From positions 1-28,108 of the forward strand of contig CAYUIQ010000101.1 in the NCBI GenBank assembly GCA_964444795.1: a stretch of DNA of 28,108 nucleotides, in the 5' to 3' direction. Below are positions 8,097 to 16,601 of the stretch, in pieces. The notes beneath the pieces were generated by a model, which was not told where the DNA came from, ran no database searches, and saw only the letters and a program-made list of their open reading frames with translations. This stretch comes from JABMRP01 sp964444795. Lineage in GTDB: Bacteria > Planctomycetota > Planctomycetia > Pirellulales > Thermoguttaceae. The translations under genes and the position numbers were made by a program. Within the stretch, counting starts at the first letter, position 1; the number at the start of each line of letters is the position of its first letter.

Positions 8097-10312
8097 GAGG
8101 CAGGGTATCCGAAACGCCAGGCGAGGAAGATTTCGACGAACAACAGGGCCAGAACCCCAAAGAGCAACGGCCTATGCCAGGTTCCGCTACGGCGCACTTG
8201 AGCGATCGGCGCGTCGGCGGAACCCTCGCGTTCGACGTGCGACTCCAGCGGCACGTCCGGCCAGATCCGCCGCTTGAGCGCTTCGATGTCAAATGCCTTC
8301 AGGTCGCTTTCGCTTGAGTCGTTGTACTGGCCAGCGTCGACGTTGACGGAAAATCGAACGGGCGGGTCCAACTCGGCCGTGTAGACGCCGCTGGTGGTCG
8401 TGTCGGCATAGCTCCAGGTGGCGTACTTTCCATCGAGTTGTACCGCCAGATCGATCTCTCGACCGTCGCCGTCGGCTTGGCCCGCATTATCGGGCCGGCG
8501 CAGTACGAACTTGGTCGTCCCCGCCGTGGCCGTGGCGTCATCCAGCGGCTGGCCGACCAGCAGATTACGCTGCTTCTGTCGTCCTCCGACCGCAAAGGAC
8601 AGAATCTCCTGCACCAACGGCAAATAGGCGGCGCCCAGCGAGAGGTTGCTCCAGTACATACCGGCCGAGGTGGCCACCAGAATCGAACGGCCCCGACCGA
8701 TGTCCTCGGTGACCACGATCGGGTGGCTCTGCTCGCTGGCCAGGGCAACGACCGCATTGGAATCGCTCGGTACGTCGAGTTGGAAGTAGCGGCGCAGCCG
8801 GGCGAGTCTGAGTCCCGCCTCGGGATGGCCGTCAAATTCACGAACGATCTCGTGCTTGTATTGCAGCAGATCGAGCAGGTAGGATCCCTCGGGCATCAAG
8901 CTTCCCACACGGGCCGGCAACACGCGAACGGGCCCCGACTCGCCGCCAAGCTGTTGGTTGTACCGGTCGGGCAGAGTCTCTTCCCCCAGAAAGAAGACCA
9001 AACTGCCGCCGTGCGTGAGATAGGCGTGCAGCACCCGCGCTTCGTTGGCCGTGAACTGCGCCACGCCGGCCAGGAACACGCAATCGTAGTCGTCCAGGTC
9101 GATTTCCAACAGCTTGCTTTCGGGCACGACGTCGACACGCCGCGTTTCGGCCTCGGTGCGATCGTTCCACGGCGCCAGGGCGACCTTGAGGTAGCGCGCT
9201 TCATCGCGCCAACGCTGAGCAGCCGGGCGACCGTTGACGCAGAGAATCTTCAATGCCGGCCGGACCGACACGGTCAACCAGCGATGATCGTCCACCTCCA
9301 ATGCATCGCCCGGTAAGCGGACTTCCACCACATGATCGCCGGGCGAATCGAAACGGTAGGAGAAGGTGACCGTCTTACTCTTCCCCGGCTCCAGATCAAC
9401 CGTCGCATGTCGTACGCTCCGCTCGCCGAACAGCAGGTCGACGCGCTGGTCCCGGCGCGCCAGCTCGGAGAAGTTTTCGACCGTCGCCTGGATGGTAACG
9501 TTTTGGCCCGGCAAGGAGTACTGCCCGACGGTACGCACGTCGGTGATCGCCAGATTGCTGGTTTTGTCTTGCCCGACGTCGATCACCACGAGGCGTGCCT
9601 GCTCGGCCAGTCGCCGGGCGTCCTGGCGAAACTTCTCCGCGCCCGCTTCCCCCACGTCCCATCCCCGCTGGCCCAGGTCGGAAAGGAAGAAGACCTCGTG
9701 GCGGGTCAAACCGGGTGCCTCGCGCTGGGCGGTCTGCAGGAGTGTCTCAGCCGCGGCTATCGCCGCCGGCACGTCGGCATGGGTATGCGGCAGCCGCAAA
9801 TCGGCCAGCTCGCGAAGAAAACTCCGCGGATCGAGCACCGGCGTACCGATCACCACGCGCGGCGGCGACGACATCAGAACCAGCGTGAAACCGTCGCCTT
9901 TCTCACTCTGGCCGACGATTTCGGCGGCCCACTCCTTGGCCGTCTCGAAACGACTCTTGCCGGCTTTGCGGTAGGCCATCGAATACGACCCGTCGATGAC
10001 GATCACGCGGTGCGTTCGCTGTCCGCCGGGCAGAAAGAGCGTGCTCTGGCTGGCGTACGGTTCGGCCACGGCCAATACGATCAGCACGATCAGCGCGGTA
10101 CGCACCAACAGCAGCAGCAACTGCTCCAATCGCAACCGCCGGGCGTCGCGTTTCAGTGCCGCCAGAAGGTATTCCACCGCCGCCCAGGGTACGCGGCGAA
10201 ACTTCCGCCGGCTCAGGAGATGAATGATCCAAGGCGCAGCCGCGGCCCCCAGCCAACCCAGCATCGCCAGGTTGCCGAATCCGAATCCAAGGATCAGCGG
10301 ATGCGGAGGCAT
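8093..10312 (-). CDS. BatA-like N-terminal domain / vWA membrane protein
   Basis: A 739-aa protein. Residues 1-85 match the BatA N-terminal pattern: a hydrophobic helix, HLLSRRKFRRVPWAA, then the LLLLLVRTALIVLIVLAVAEP helix. A vWA domain starts at about 103 with the MIDAS motif DGSYS at 107-111. An Ig/CARDB-like stretch follows (about 255-330, VTIQATVENFSE), then an amidotransferase-like region (DDYDCVFLAGVAQFT; GGSLVFFLGEE). A final membrane helix lies near 715-735. It begins 13 bp after the DUF58 stop codon and overlaps the next vWA gene by 4 bp. Together with MoxR and DUF58 this matches the widespread Bat-type operon layout. It should sit in the cytoplasmic membrane with its middle domains probably outside. 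Confidence 0.88.
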   Translation of the reverse strand: MPPHPLILGFGFGNLAMLGWLGAAAAPWIIHLLSRRKFRRVPWAAVEYLLAALKRDARRLRLEQLLLLLVRTALIVLIVLAVAEPYASQSTLFLPGGQRTHRVIVIDGSYSMAYRKAGKSRFETAKEWAAEIVGQSEKGDGFTLVLMSSPPRVVIGTPVLDPRSFLRELADLRLPHTHADVPAAIAAAETLLQTAQREAPGLTRHEVFFLSDLGQRGWDVGEAGAEKFRQDARRLAEQARLVVIDVGQDKTSNLAITDVRTVGQYSLPGQNVTIQATVENFSELARRDQRVDLLFGERSVRHATVDLEPGKSKTVTFSYRFDSPGDHVVEVRLPGDALEVDDHRWLTVSVRPALKILCVNGRPAAQRWRDEARYLKVALAPWNDRTEAETRRVDVVPESKLLEIDLDDYDCVFLAGVAQFTANEARVLHAYLTHGGSLVFFLGEETLPDRYNQQLGGESGPVRVLPARVGSLMPEGSYLLDLLQYKHEIVREFDGHPEAGLRLARLRRYFQLDVPSDSNAVVALASEQSHPIVVTEDIGRGRSILVATSAGMYWSNLSLGAAYLPLVQEILSFAVGGRQKQRNLLVGQPLDDATATAGTTKFVLRRPDNAGQADGDGREIDLAVQLDGKYATWSYADTTTSGVYTAELDPPVRFSVNVDAGQYNDSSESDLKAFDIEALKRRIWPDVPLESHVEREGSADAPIAQVRRSGTWHRPLLFGVLALLFVEIFLAWRFGYPAS

Positions 10313-10325
10313 GATTGCGTCTTTC

Positions 10326-11231
10326 TCATCCTTTGGCTCGTGTCATCCGCGACGCCAGGTAACTCGACAGGGCAATCTCCAACGACTGGTCGGTACGCAA
10401 TTGCACGTAGTCGATCTTCTGCCGGCGGCATCCCCGCTCGACGCGGCGAACGAATCGCTCGAACTCGCCGAGGTACGCCTTGCGTAGCGCCCGAGCGTCG
10501 ACCAGCAGGTCGGGAAACTCTTCCAGGCCGCAGAACATGGTCGTCCGGCGGAAGGGAAAATCCAACTCGGCCGGGTCGAGCACGTGCATCAGGATCACTT
10601 CGTGGCGGCGATGCCGGAAGTGTTTCAACCCGGCGAGCACCGCATCGACGTCGTCGAACAGATCGCTGAGAATAATGACGATCCCCCGCCGGGAAAAACG
10701 CTCGGCCAGTTCGTGGAAGATGCGTCCGGTAGCCGTCTTTCGCTGCGCCGGCGCGTCGGCCATGACATGCACGAGTTGCTCCAGATGCGACGGGTTGCTG
10801 CTGGCGCGGACGGTCGTTCGGATGCGGTCGTCGAACGTGACCAGCCCCACGCCATCGGCCTGCCGCAAGATCAAGTGGGACAGGGCCGCGGCCACCGATC
10901 GGGCGTATTCCAACTTCGACATGGCCGTACCCTCACTCTGGTACGACATACTCTCGCTGGTGTCCAGCAAGATGTGGGCGACGAGGTTGGTCTCTTCCTC
11001 GAATTGCTTGAGATAGAACTTGTCGGTCCGCCCGAAGACTTTCCAGTCGACGTAACGCAGGTCGTCGCCGGGCGCATACTCCCGGTGCTCGGCGAACTCG
11101 ACGGAGAAGCCGTGGTACGGACTGCGGTGGATTCCCGAGACGTACCCCTCGACGATCAGCCGGGCACGCAACTGGAGTCCTTCAATCCGACTCAACACCT
11201 TCGGATCCAAGTACTTCCGGTAGTCTTCCAC
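10326..11231 (-). CDS. DUF58 family protein with vWA-like domain
   Basis: A 301-aa protein with the DUF58 signature: LQLRARLIVEGYVSGIHRSPYHG region at about 19-41, then EHREYAPGDDLRYVDWKVF. A vWA-like half carries DTSES (DxSxS MIDAS) at 90-94. No membrane helix is visible, so it is probably cytoplasmic and membrane-associated through partners. The start is GTG at 11231, 50 bp inside the end of the MoxR gene. The sequence from residue 1 already follows the family pattern (YLDPKVLSRIEGL), which supports this start, and a GAGG lies about 9 nt upstream. DUF58 proteins almost always pair with MoxR ATPases, as here, and are thought to act in assembly or maturation of target complexes. Confidence 0.9.
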   Translation of the reverse strand: MEDYRKYLDPKVLSRIEGLQLRARLIVEGYVSGIHRSPYHGFSVEFAEHREYAPGDDLRYVDWKVFGRTDKFYLKQFEEETNLVAHILLDTSESMSYQSEGTAMSKLEYARSVAAALSHLILRQADGVGLVTFDDRIRTTVRASSNPSHLEQLVHVMADAPAQRKTATGRIFHELAERFSRRGIVIILSDLFDDVDAVLAGLKHFRHRRHEVILMHVLDPAELDFPFRRTTMFCGLEEFPDLLVDARALRKAYLGEFERFVRRVERGCRRQKIDYVQLRTDQSLEIALSSYLASRMTRAKG

Positions 11232-12243
11232 GGTTGCTTGCCTCGGGACCGTCGGGAGAAACAGTGTCGATCAGCCGGTCGATGACGTCGTCCGTGCGAA
11301 CGCCCTCGGCCTCGGCGTTGAAATTGGTGATGATGCGATGCCGCAACACGGGATGGGCTACCGCCTGAACGTCTTCGATTCGGGCGTGAAACTGCCCGTG
11401 CAACACGGCCCGGGCTTTGGCGCCCAGCACCAGATACTGGCTTGCCCGGGGACCCGCCCCCCAAGTCACGTACTGGCGAACAAACTCGGGTACGTCGCCC
11501 TGACTCCGGCGGGTGAGCCGGGCAAGTCGCAGGGCGTAGCGGCTGACGTGATCGGCCACCGGCACCCGGCGCACGATCCGCTGCAACGCGACGATCTCGT
11601 CGCCGGTGAGCGTCGGCGTGATCTCGGGCGTCAGGTCGGCCGTGGTCCGCTTGACGATCTCCAGCTCTTCGTCTTCGCTCGGATAATCGACGTGGGTGTT
11701 GAACATGAAGCGGTCCAGTTGCGCCTCGGGCAACGGGTAGGTTCCTTCCTGTTCGATCGGGTTTTGCGTGGCCAGGACGAAGAACGGTTCGGTCAGCCGG
11801 TGCCGGACACCGCCCACGGTGAGCTGATGTTCCTGCATCGCCTCCAGCAGTGCCGCCTGGGTCTTGGGCGGCGTGCGATTGATTTCGTCGGCGAGGATCA
11901 CGTTGGCAAAAATGGGGCCGCGAAGAAACTTCAGTTGCCGCGTGCCGCTGGTCTTGTCTTCCTGGATCACCTCGGTCCCGGTAATATCCGAGGGCATCAG
12001 GTCGGGCGTGAATTGAATGCGGCTGAACTCAAGTGAGAGGGCGTCGGCCAGGGTGCGAATCATCAGCGTCTTGGCCAAGCCCGGCACGCCCACCAGCAGG
12101 CAATGTCCACGCGCGAACATGGCGACCAGCAGTTCCTCGATCACTTGCTGCTGGCCGACGATCGCCCGGCCCAATTGCTCGGTGATGCGGCGATAGGCAT
12201 CGGCCAGTTTCTCCACGGCACGGACGTCATCTTCCGGTGGCAT
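11182..12243 (-). CDS. MoxR family AAA+ ATPase
   Basis: A 353-aa AAA+ ATPase of normal MoxR length. Walker A GVPGLAKT is at 52-59 and Walker B VILADE at 115-120, followed by INRTPPKTQAALLEAMQE, a MoxR hallmark. The sensor 1 region is ATQNPIEQEGTYPLPEAQLDRF. The C-terminal part is the usual MoxR lid. It hydrolyses ATP in the cytoplasm, and in characterised relatives it works with vWA-domain proteins to remodel or activate client complexes. It starts 20 bp after the PQQ-protein stop codon, and its 3' end overlaps the DUF58 gene by 50 bp, so the two are surely co-transcribed. The ATG at 12243 has only a weak upstream GGA. Confidence 0.95.
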   Translation of the reverse strand: MPPEDDVRAVEKLADAYRRITEQLGRAIVGQQQVIEELLVAMFARGHCLLVGVPGLAKTLMIRTLADALSLEFSRIQFTPDLMPSDITGTEVIQEDKTSGTRQLKFLRGPIFANVILADEINRTPPKTQAALLEAMQEHQLTVGGVRHRLTEPFFVLATQNPIEQEGTYPLPEAQLDRFMFNTHVDYPSEDEELEIVKRTTADLTPEITPTLTGDEIVALQRIVRRVPVADHVSRYALRLARLTRRSQGDVPEFVRQYVTWGAGPRASQYLVLGAKARAVLHGQFHARIEDVQAVAHPVLRHRIITNFNAEAEGVRTDDVIDRLIDTVSPDGPEASNRGRLPEVLGSEGVESD

Positions 12244-12263
12244 GGCGGGGGTCCTGTCGTTTG

Positions 12264-14513
12264 TCAGTTGTCAATTGTTAGTCGTCGATATTCATCCACG
12301 CCCACCGGTTGCATCCGGTGGGTCGGCGGCGAGTGGATCTCGCCGCGAATCAATCGCGGCGGCGGCTCGCCCACCGGCGAACCGTCTCCTCGCAGCGCAA
12401 TCAACTCATTGGCCGTGGCGACCAGCAGGCCCTCGGGCGTGGCCACTAAATTCCCGCCCGTCAAACCTCGGGGGACCAGCGGAATCTCCCGAAGTAGCCG
12501 TGCCGTACGCTGGTCGAGTACATAGATCTTGTCGCGCGTCGGCCAGAAGACGTGGCTTCCGGCGAGTGTGCCCCGGCCGAAGCCCAGTTTCTCCGGGCCC
12601 TCGGGCCAAACGTGTCGTACGCGGCCGCCGTCCTCGGCGCGGAGGCTGATCCAGTAGAGTCGATGACCGCTGGCGATTAGGTGGTCGTTGGCCACGCCCA
12701 GCAGGTGGACCACGTTGCCGACGATCGACTCGCTCTGCCAGAGGATTTGTCCGGTGGCGGCGTCCAAGGCCAGGATCCGGTCGCTGTCGGCCGGGGCCGC
12801 CAGCAGGGTTCCTCGATCAAAGAGGCAGGGGTTGAGATCGCGCGACCAGTGCGGCTCCATGCGCAAGAGTTCGACTTTGCCGGCCCGCTCGTAGCGGCTG
12901 ATCCAGCGAACGTGCCCATCGGCGGTCGACACGGCCGCGATGGTCCCGAGATTCGTGTTATAGTAGAGCGTATCGCGGTGCAGCGTGAGCAGGTTGTGGG
13001 TGCATTGGTGATAGGTGCCGCGGGCGGGCATCTCGGCGGTGGCGATCGGTGTGCGCCATCGGCGGCGTCCGGTCTCGGCATCCAGACAGACGACGGCCGT
13101 CTGCGGATGGACTTCACTTTGGCGCGTGGCCACGTAAACGTTCGTACCGTCGCACAACGGCGATCCTTCAAACGCCGTGTCTTCTTTCTCCGGCGTGATC
13201 CGCCAGACGAGTTGTCCTTCCCGCCGCAGATCGAGGCAGACCAACGAGGTCTCCGCCCCGGTCTCCGCGGCCGACGGAGGCCGGCCGGTTGCCGACGCGC
13301 CCATCCGGGCGAACAACTTCTCTTCGAAGACCGTGAGCGTGAATCGGGGGCTTCCGTGCGTGCCCGACGGCAGAGCCAGCATCGCTTCGGTTTCCGCGGG
13401 CGTCTCGCGATAGATTTCCTTGCTGCTGCCTCCCCAAGCCCACTGGCCGGTCTTCAGGTCGATTGCCAGGATCTGGCTTTGGTTGTGTACCAACACGAGA
13501 TTTCCCCGCACCACCGGATGAAAGCTCAGCGGCTCGTAGGGAGCTTCGGCGACGGCGCGGCGGGGAATCTCCTCGGATTGCGGATCGGGCATCGGCAGCA
13601 CGGGAAGCGGCACGCGCCAGGCCACTTCGCCGACGTCCAGCGACACCGGCGCGATCTTGTTGCGCTCGGGCGAACCGCCGAAGGTACTCCAATTCGGATC
13701 CCGTTCGGCTTCCTGCCAAGTGGTGCTCTCGGCTAACAGGGCGGCCAACTTTTCGGCATAACGGGTGTCGCGACCGCCCAACCGGCCGCGAGCGTCGCCG
13801 TGCAGACGGGAGAATCGGGCCAATTCGTCTTCGGCCCGGGCCGTCGAGCCTTCCAGAATCGACGTCAGAACGAGCCGGGCGCGAACGGCCGCGGCATCGA
13901 GATCCGTATCCGGAAAACCGAGCCAGTGGCAGGGTACGTCGGGAGGCGGTTCGACCGGTAGGATCCGCTCCCAGTGGTATCTGGCCGCGGCGTAGTCGCC
14001 TTCTTCCAGCGCCATCTCCCCCAAGGCCAACAGTGCGTCGTCGCCGAAACTGCTGGCAAACGCCTGCTGGACCACCCGCAGCAAGGGCCGCGGGTCCCGC
14101 TCTTCGATGCCACGTCGATACCAGGTTTCGGCCACCGAGTCGACGCGGTCGCGATACAGGGCCAGCGCTGCCGGGTCCAGACGCGCCAGTTGAAGCTGGC
14201 AGTAATCGCGCACGCTGATATATCGCCAGGGCGTGACGGCCTTCAGCTTGTGAGGCGAGTTTTCCATCACCCGACGTAGCGTTTCCACCGCTTCGTCGGT
14301 CTGCCCGGCTTCGAGATAGTCTTCCACCCGGCCAAGACGCGACCGGACCGAACTGTCGGCCAGATTGAGGACCACCGCCTCGGATAACTCGAATCGGTAC
14401 GGACTGGGCGGATCCTCGCCGTCCACCTGCGCGGGGGCGGGCGCTGCGACCAGCGCCGCGCAGGCAACCATCCATGCCGGAAGCAACCATCGCGATGGAC
14501 CCCGAAGACTCAT
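12264..14513 (-). CDS. Secreted PQQ-like beta-propeller protein with TPR-like N-terminus
   Basis: A 749-aa protein. A signal peptide (about 1-29, ending in APAPAQ) is followed by a helical TPR-like part (about 58-200; for example DYLEAGQTDEAVETLRRV and ALGEMALEEGDYAAARYHWERI). From about 270 come repeated PQQ/YVTN-type blades: WSTFGGSPERN, ILAIDLKTGQWAWGG, VVCLDAETGRRRWRT, ILALDAATGQILWQS. No catalytic residues of quinoprotein dehydrogenases are evident, so a binding or scaffold role is likely. The longest frame opens with TTG codons at 14522, but ATG at 14513 gives a proper signal peptide. The last 20 or so residues are encoded by a DNA palindrome and do not look like propeller sequence. First gene of the MoxR operon, 20 bp before moxR. 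Confidence 0.85.
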   Translation of the reverse strand: MSLRGPSRWLLPAWMVACAALVAAPAPAQVDGEDPPSPYRFELSEAVVLNLADSSVRSRLGRVEDYLEAGQTDEAVETLRRVMENSPHKLKAVTPWRYISVRDYCQLQLARLDPAALALYRDRVDSVAETWYRRGIEERDPRPLLRVVQQAFASSFGDDALLALGEMALEEGDYAAARYHWERILPVEPPPDVPCHWLGFPDTDLDAAAVRARLVLTSILEGSTARAEDELARFSRLHGDARGRLGGRDTRYAEKLAALLAESTTWQEAERDPNWSTFGGSPERNKIAPVSLDVGEVAWRVPLPVLPMPDPQSEEIPRRAVAEAPYEPLSFHPVVRGNLVLVHNQSQILAIDLKTGQWAWGGSSKEIYRETPAETEAMLALPSGTHGSPRFTLTVFEEKLFARMGASATGRPPSAAETGAETSLVCLDLRREGQLVWRITPEKEDTAFEGSPLCDGTNVYVATRQSEVHPQTAVVCLDAETGRRRWRTPIATAEMPARGTYHQCTHNLLTLHRDTLYYNTNLGTIAAVSTADGHVRWISRYERAGKVELLRMEPHWSRDLNPCLFDRGTLLAAPADSDRILALDAATGQILWQSESIVGNVVHLLGVANDHLIASGHRLYWISLRAEDGGRVRHVWPEGPEKLGFGRGTLAGSHVFWPTRDKIYVLDQRTARLLREIPLVPRGLTGGNLVATPEGLLVATANELIALRGDGSPVGEPPPRLIRGEIHSPPTHRMQPVGVDEYRRLTIDN
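12301..12322. repeat. Perfect 8-bp hairpin inside the 3' end of the PQQ gene
   Basis: CCCACCGG at 12301-12308 pairs exactly with CCGGTGGG at 12315-12322 around the 6-nt loop TTGCAT. It lies in the last 60 bases of the coding sequence and encodes part of the tail HSPPTHRMQPVGVDEY. It looks like a REP-type element absorbed into the reading frame. Confidence 0.6.
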
Positions 14514-14524
14514 ATCCAACAACG

Positions 14525-14531
14525 CTCCTCC
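14525..14531 (-). promoter_or_regulatory. Shine-Dalgarno site for the PQQ-repeat gene
   Basis: GGAGGAG on the minus strand lies 11 nt before ATG 14513 and 5 nt before an in-frame TTG at 14519. The spacing to the ATG is a little long, so the TTG remains a possible start; either choice changes only the first two residues. Confidence 0.55.
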
Positions 14532-14741
14532 GCTGTTCTCGTCGGCCGAACCTATCGGCAGTTATTTGTCTCGTTGTCTCCTGGAGCGACTATTCCTCCG
14601 ATCGCCCTCTGGCAGAACCTAAGTATATGGCACTAGGCGATTTCCGAAAAGTGGTCCGGACGGCTGAAGGTGGCCGAACATGCCGAAAGGGGGTTCCCTC
14701 TTCCCTTTCTCTCCGACGCTCCGGTGTGGGATCGCGAGGCT

Positions 14742-14866
14742 ACGACGCTTCCCATCGTTGAAGCGGAAATCGCTTTGACACAAGGGTTTACGACGATGCG
14801 GGGACGCAAAGCGTGCCGCCGCGCGTTACGACGCAGAAGCGTCGTCACGAGGGCGCGCGTCGTAAC
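14742..14866. repeat. Cluster of TACGACG motifs in both orientations
   Basis: Forward copies TACGACG begin at 14741, 14789 and 14827. Inverted copies are GCGTCGTCAC at 14839-14848 and GCGTCGTAAC at 14857-14866. GTTACGACGC (14825-14834) pairs perfectly with 14857-14866 and, with one mismatch, with 14839-14848 across a short loop, so alternative hairpins are possible. The right end stops 9 bp from the miaB stop codon, so on the minus strand it is the first thing downstream of miaB. A related copy lies at 25-40. Confidence 0.55.
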
Positions 14867-14875
14867 AAGCGGGTG

Positions 14876-16270
14876 CTACACCGACTCGTTCCCCAACCGC
14901 CCGAAGAGCGTGAATGAATTCGCGTCCTCGATCTCGACATCGAGGATCTCGCCAGCCAGATTCCTCGGGCCGTCGAATACGACGATCCGGTCGCAGGTCG
15001 TGCGGCCGACAAGCTGCACGCGGTCCGCATCGCCGGGCTGCTTTCGAGCCGCCTTGCTGGGGCCCTCGACGAGAATCTCCACCCGACGGCCGACAAACGG
15101 ACGGTTGTCTTCCAGGCTGATCGCATTCTGGATGTCCAGCAACTCGTTGTTGCGGCGTTTCTTCACCTCGTCGGGCACATCGTCGGCCAGTTGCTCGGCG
15201 CTGGCCGTTCCCGTGCGGGGACTGTACTTGAAGATGAAGCTATTCTTGAACCGCCCCCGGCGAACCAGATCCACCGTCTGCTGGAAATCTTCTTCCGTCT
15301 CGCCACAGAAGCCGACGATGAAGTCGCTGGTCACGGCCGCTTCGGGGACGGTCGCCTCAATGCGATCGAGCATCTCGCGATACTCGCCCGCCGTGTACCC
15401 TCGTTTCATCCGCTTCAGCACGGCGTCGGAACCGCTCTGAACCGGAACGTGCAGATAGGGTGATACCTTGGGTAAGTCGCGAACCGCCTGGAGCAGTTCA
15501 TCGGTCATCCGCCGGGGATAGTTGGTCACGAATTTCAGCCGGGCCAACCCCTCGATGTCGTTGAGCCGGACCAACAGGTCGGCAAGCCGCAGGGTATGTC
15601 CCTCGGACCGATCCCGATAGCTGTTGACCGTTTGTCCCAACAGGGTCACTTCGAGGCAGCCCTGGTCGGCCAGTTGGCGAACTTCGGCCTCGATCTCCCG
15701 CGCCGGGCGGCTTTGTTCCGGCCCGCGAACGCTGGGGACGATGCAATAGGAGCAGAACTTATCGCATCCGAACATGATCCGCACGAGTGCCTGGTACGGG
15801 GTGGGACGCATGTCGACGGTGCGAAGCAGATCGTTGGCCGTGAAACTCTCGCTGACCGCCGAGCGGTTGCCCGGCTGGCGATCCAGGCTGATCTCGATCC
15901 GCGGGCCGTCGCCGGCGGCGATTTGTTCCAGCAGTTCGGGAATCCGCTGCAATTGGCCCGGGCCGACCACGAGATCGACGTGCGGCGCGCGGCGAAAGAT
16001 CATCTCGCGATCCTTCTGTGCCATGCACCCGATCACGCCGATGATCTTCTCCGGCCAGCGGTCCTTGACGTGTTTCAGCCGCCCCAGAGCGCTGTAGATT
16101 TTGTCCTCGGCGTGTTGGCGAACGCTGCACGTGTTGAACAGAATGGTATCGGCCGCCCGGGAGCTATCGACCAACTCGTACCCGGCCTGCTGCAAACCGG
16201 CCACGACCAATTCGCTGTCCAGCACGTTCATCTGGCAGCCGACCGTCTCGATGTAGAGGTGTTTGGTCAT
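14876..16270 (-). CDS. miaB: tRNA-2-methylthio-N6-dimethylallyladenosine synthase
   Basis: A 464-aa radical-SAM methylthiotransferase of normal length. The N-terminal domain has its three cluster cysteines at C12 (TVGCQMN), C48 (NTCSVR) and C82 (IGCMAQ). The radical-SAM CxxxCxxC motif is CDKFCSYC with C169, C173 and C176. GQTVNSY is typical of MiaB rather than MtaB or RimO. A TRAM domain ends the protein (about 385-464). It adds a methylthio group to i6A37 in tRNAs that read UNN codons, using SAM and two 4Fe-4S clusters. The frame continues upstream to 16489, but ATG 16270 begins the conserved KHLYIETVGCQMN sequence and lies 14 bp after the stop of the 71-aa gene, with which it is probably co-transcribed. 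Confidence 0.95.
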   Translation of the reverse strand: MTKHLYIETVGCQMNVLDSELVVAGLQQAGYELVDSSRAADTILFNTCSVRQHAEDKIYSALGRLKHVKDRWPEKIIGVIGCMAQKDREMIFRRAPHVDLVVGPGQLQRIPELLEQIAAGDGPRIEISLDRQPGNRSAVSESFTANDLLRTVDMRPTPYQALVRIMFGCDKFCSYCIVPSVRGPEQSRPAREIEAEVRQLADQGCLEVTLLGQTVNSYRDRSEGHTLRLADLLVRLNDIEGLARLKFVTNYPRRMTDELLQAVRDLPKVSPYLHVPVQSGSDAVLKRMKRGYTAGEYREMLDRIEATVPEAAVTSDFIVGFCGETEEDFQQTVDLVRRGRFKNSFIFKYSPRTGTASAEQLADDVPDEVKKRRNNELLDIQNAISLEDNRPFVGRRVEILVEGPSKAARKQPGDADRVQLVGRTTCDRIVVFDGPRNLAGEILDVEIEDANSFTLFGRLGNESV

Positions 16271-16284
16271 GTTGGAGTGTGTCT

Positions 16285-16500
16285 CTACGCCGCATCGCGG
16301 CCGCCGCCGATCAAGTCGCGCAGACGCTGCTCTTCCTCTTCCTTTCGAGCCCGCTTTTTCGCTTCCTGCTGTTGGATCTCGGCCTGCCGGTTGAGATCCT
16401 CGATCAGACGATCGCTGCGGGTAATCATCAACCGCACCAGCGACGTCACGGCAAGATACCCGGCCAACGCCAGTAGCGCCACGTCCCAACCATTCATCAT
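16285..16500 (-). CDS. Small single-pass membrane protein, 71 aa
   Basis: A 71-aa protein with one membrane helix near the N-terminus (about 5-26, DVALLALAGYLAVTSLVRLMI), then a highly charged helix rich in Gln, Lys, Arg and Glu (QQQEAKKRARKEEEEQRLRD). The tail should be cytoplasmic by the positive-inside rule. No family is recognised. Two ATGs (16500 and 16497) are possible starts; an upstream TTG at 16524 is less likely. The gene sits 14 bp before miaB, which supports it being real and co-transcribed, but nothing in it suggests a role in tRNA modification. Confidence 0.65.
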   Translation of the reverse strand: MMNGWDVALLALAGYLAVTSLVRLMITRSDRLIEDLNRQAEIQQQEAKKRARKEEEEQRLRDLIGGGRDAA

Positions 16501-16601
16501 TTCCACCGCCAGGCTTCCAGACAAGGGCTCCGGGAAGAAAAGAAGCGGCCCATCATAGCCACACCCGGGGGTCCGGGCGAGGGCAGTTTGGACGGTAATT
16601 C

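Larger units (their letters stand above)
14514..14875. other. Gene-free region between miaB and the MoxR/vWA operon
   Basis: This 362-bp stretch holds the leader of the PQQ/MoxR operon and the region past the miaB stop codon. Near 14622-14627 the minus strand reads TATACT, a possible -10 box about 110 bp before the PQQ start, with no convincing -35. The part from 14742 to 14866 carries repeated TACGACG motifs. A 71-codon frame at 14633-14848 on the minus strand begins inside the repeats and shows no family features, so I do not call it a gene. Confidence 0.6.

Noticed and set aside
14633..14848. 71-codon minus-strand frame upstream of the PQQ gene
   Set aside because: It starts in the TACGACG repeat cluster and has no ribosome site or recognisable protein character.
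14838..14870. CRISPR-like short repeats
   Set aside because: The copies are in mixed orientation with irregular spacing and no constant spacer length or cas gene.
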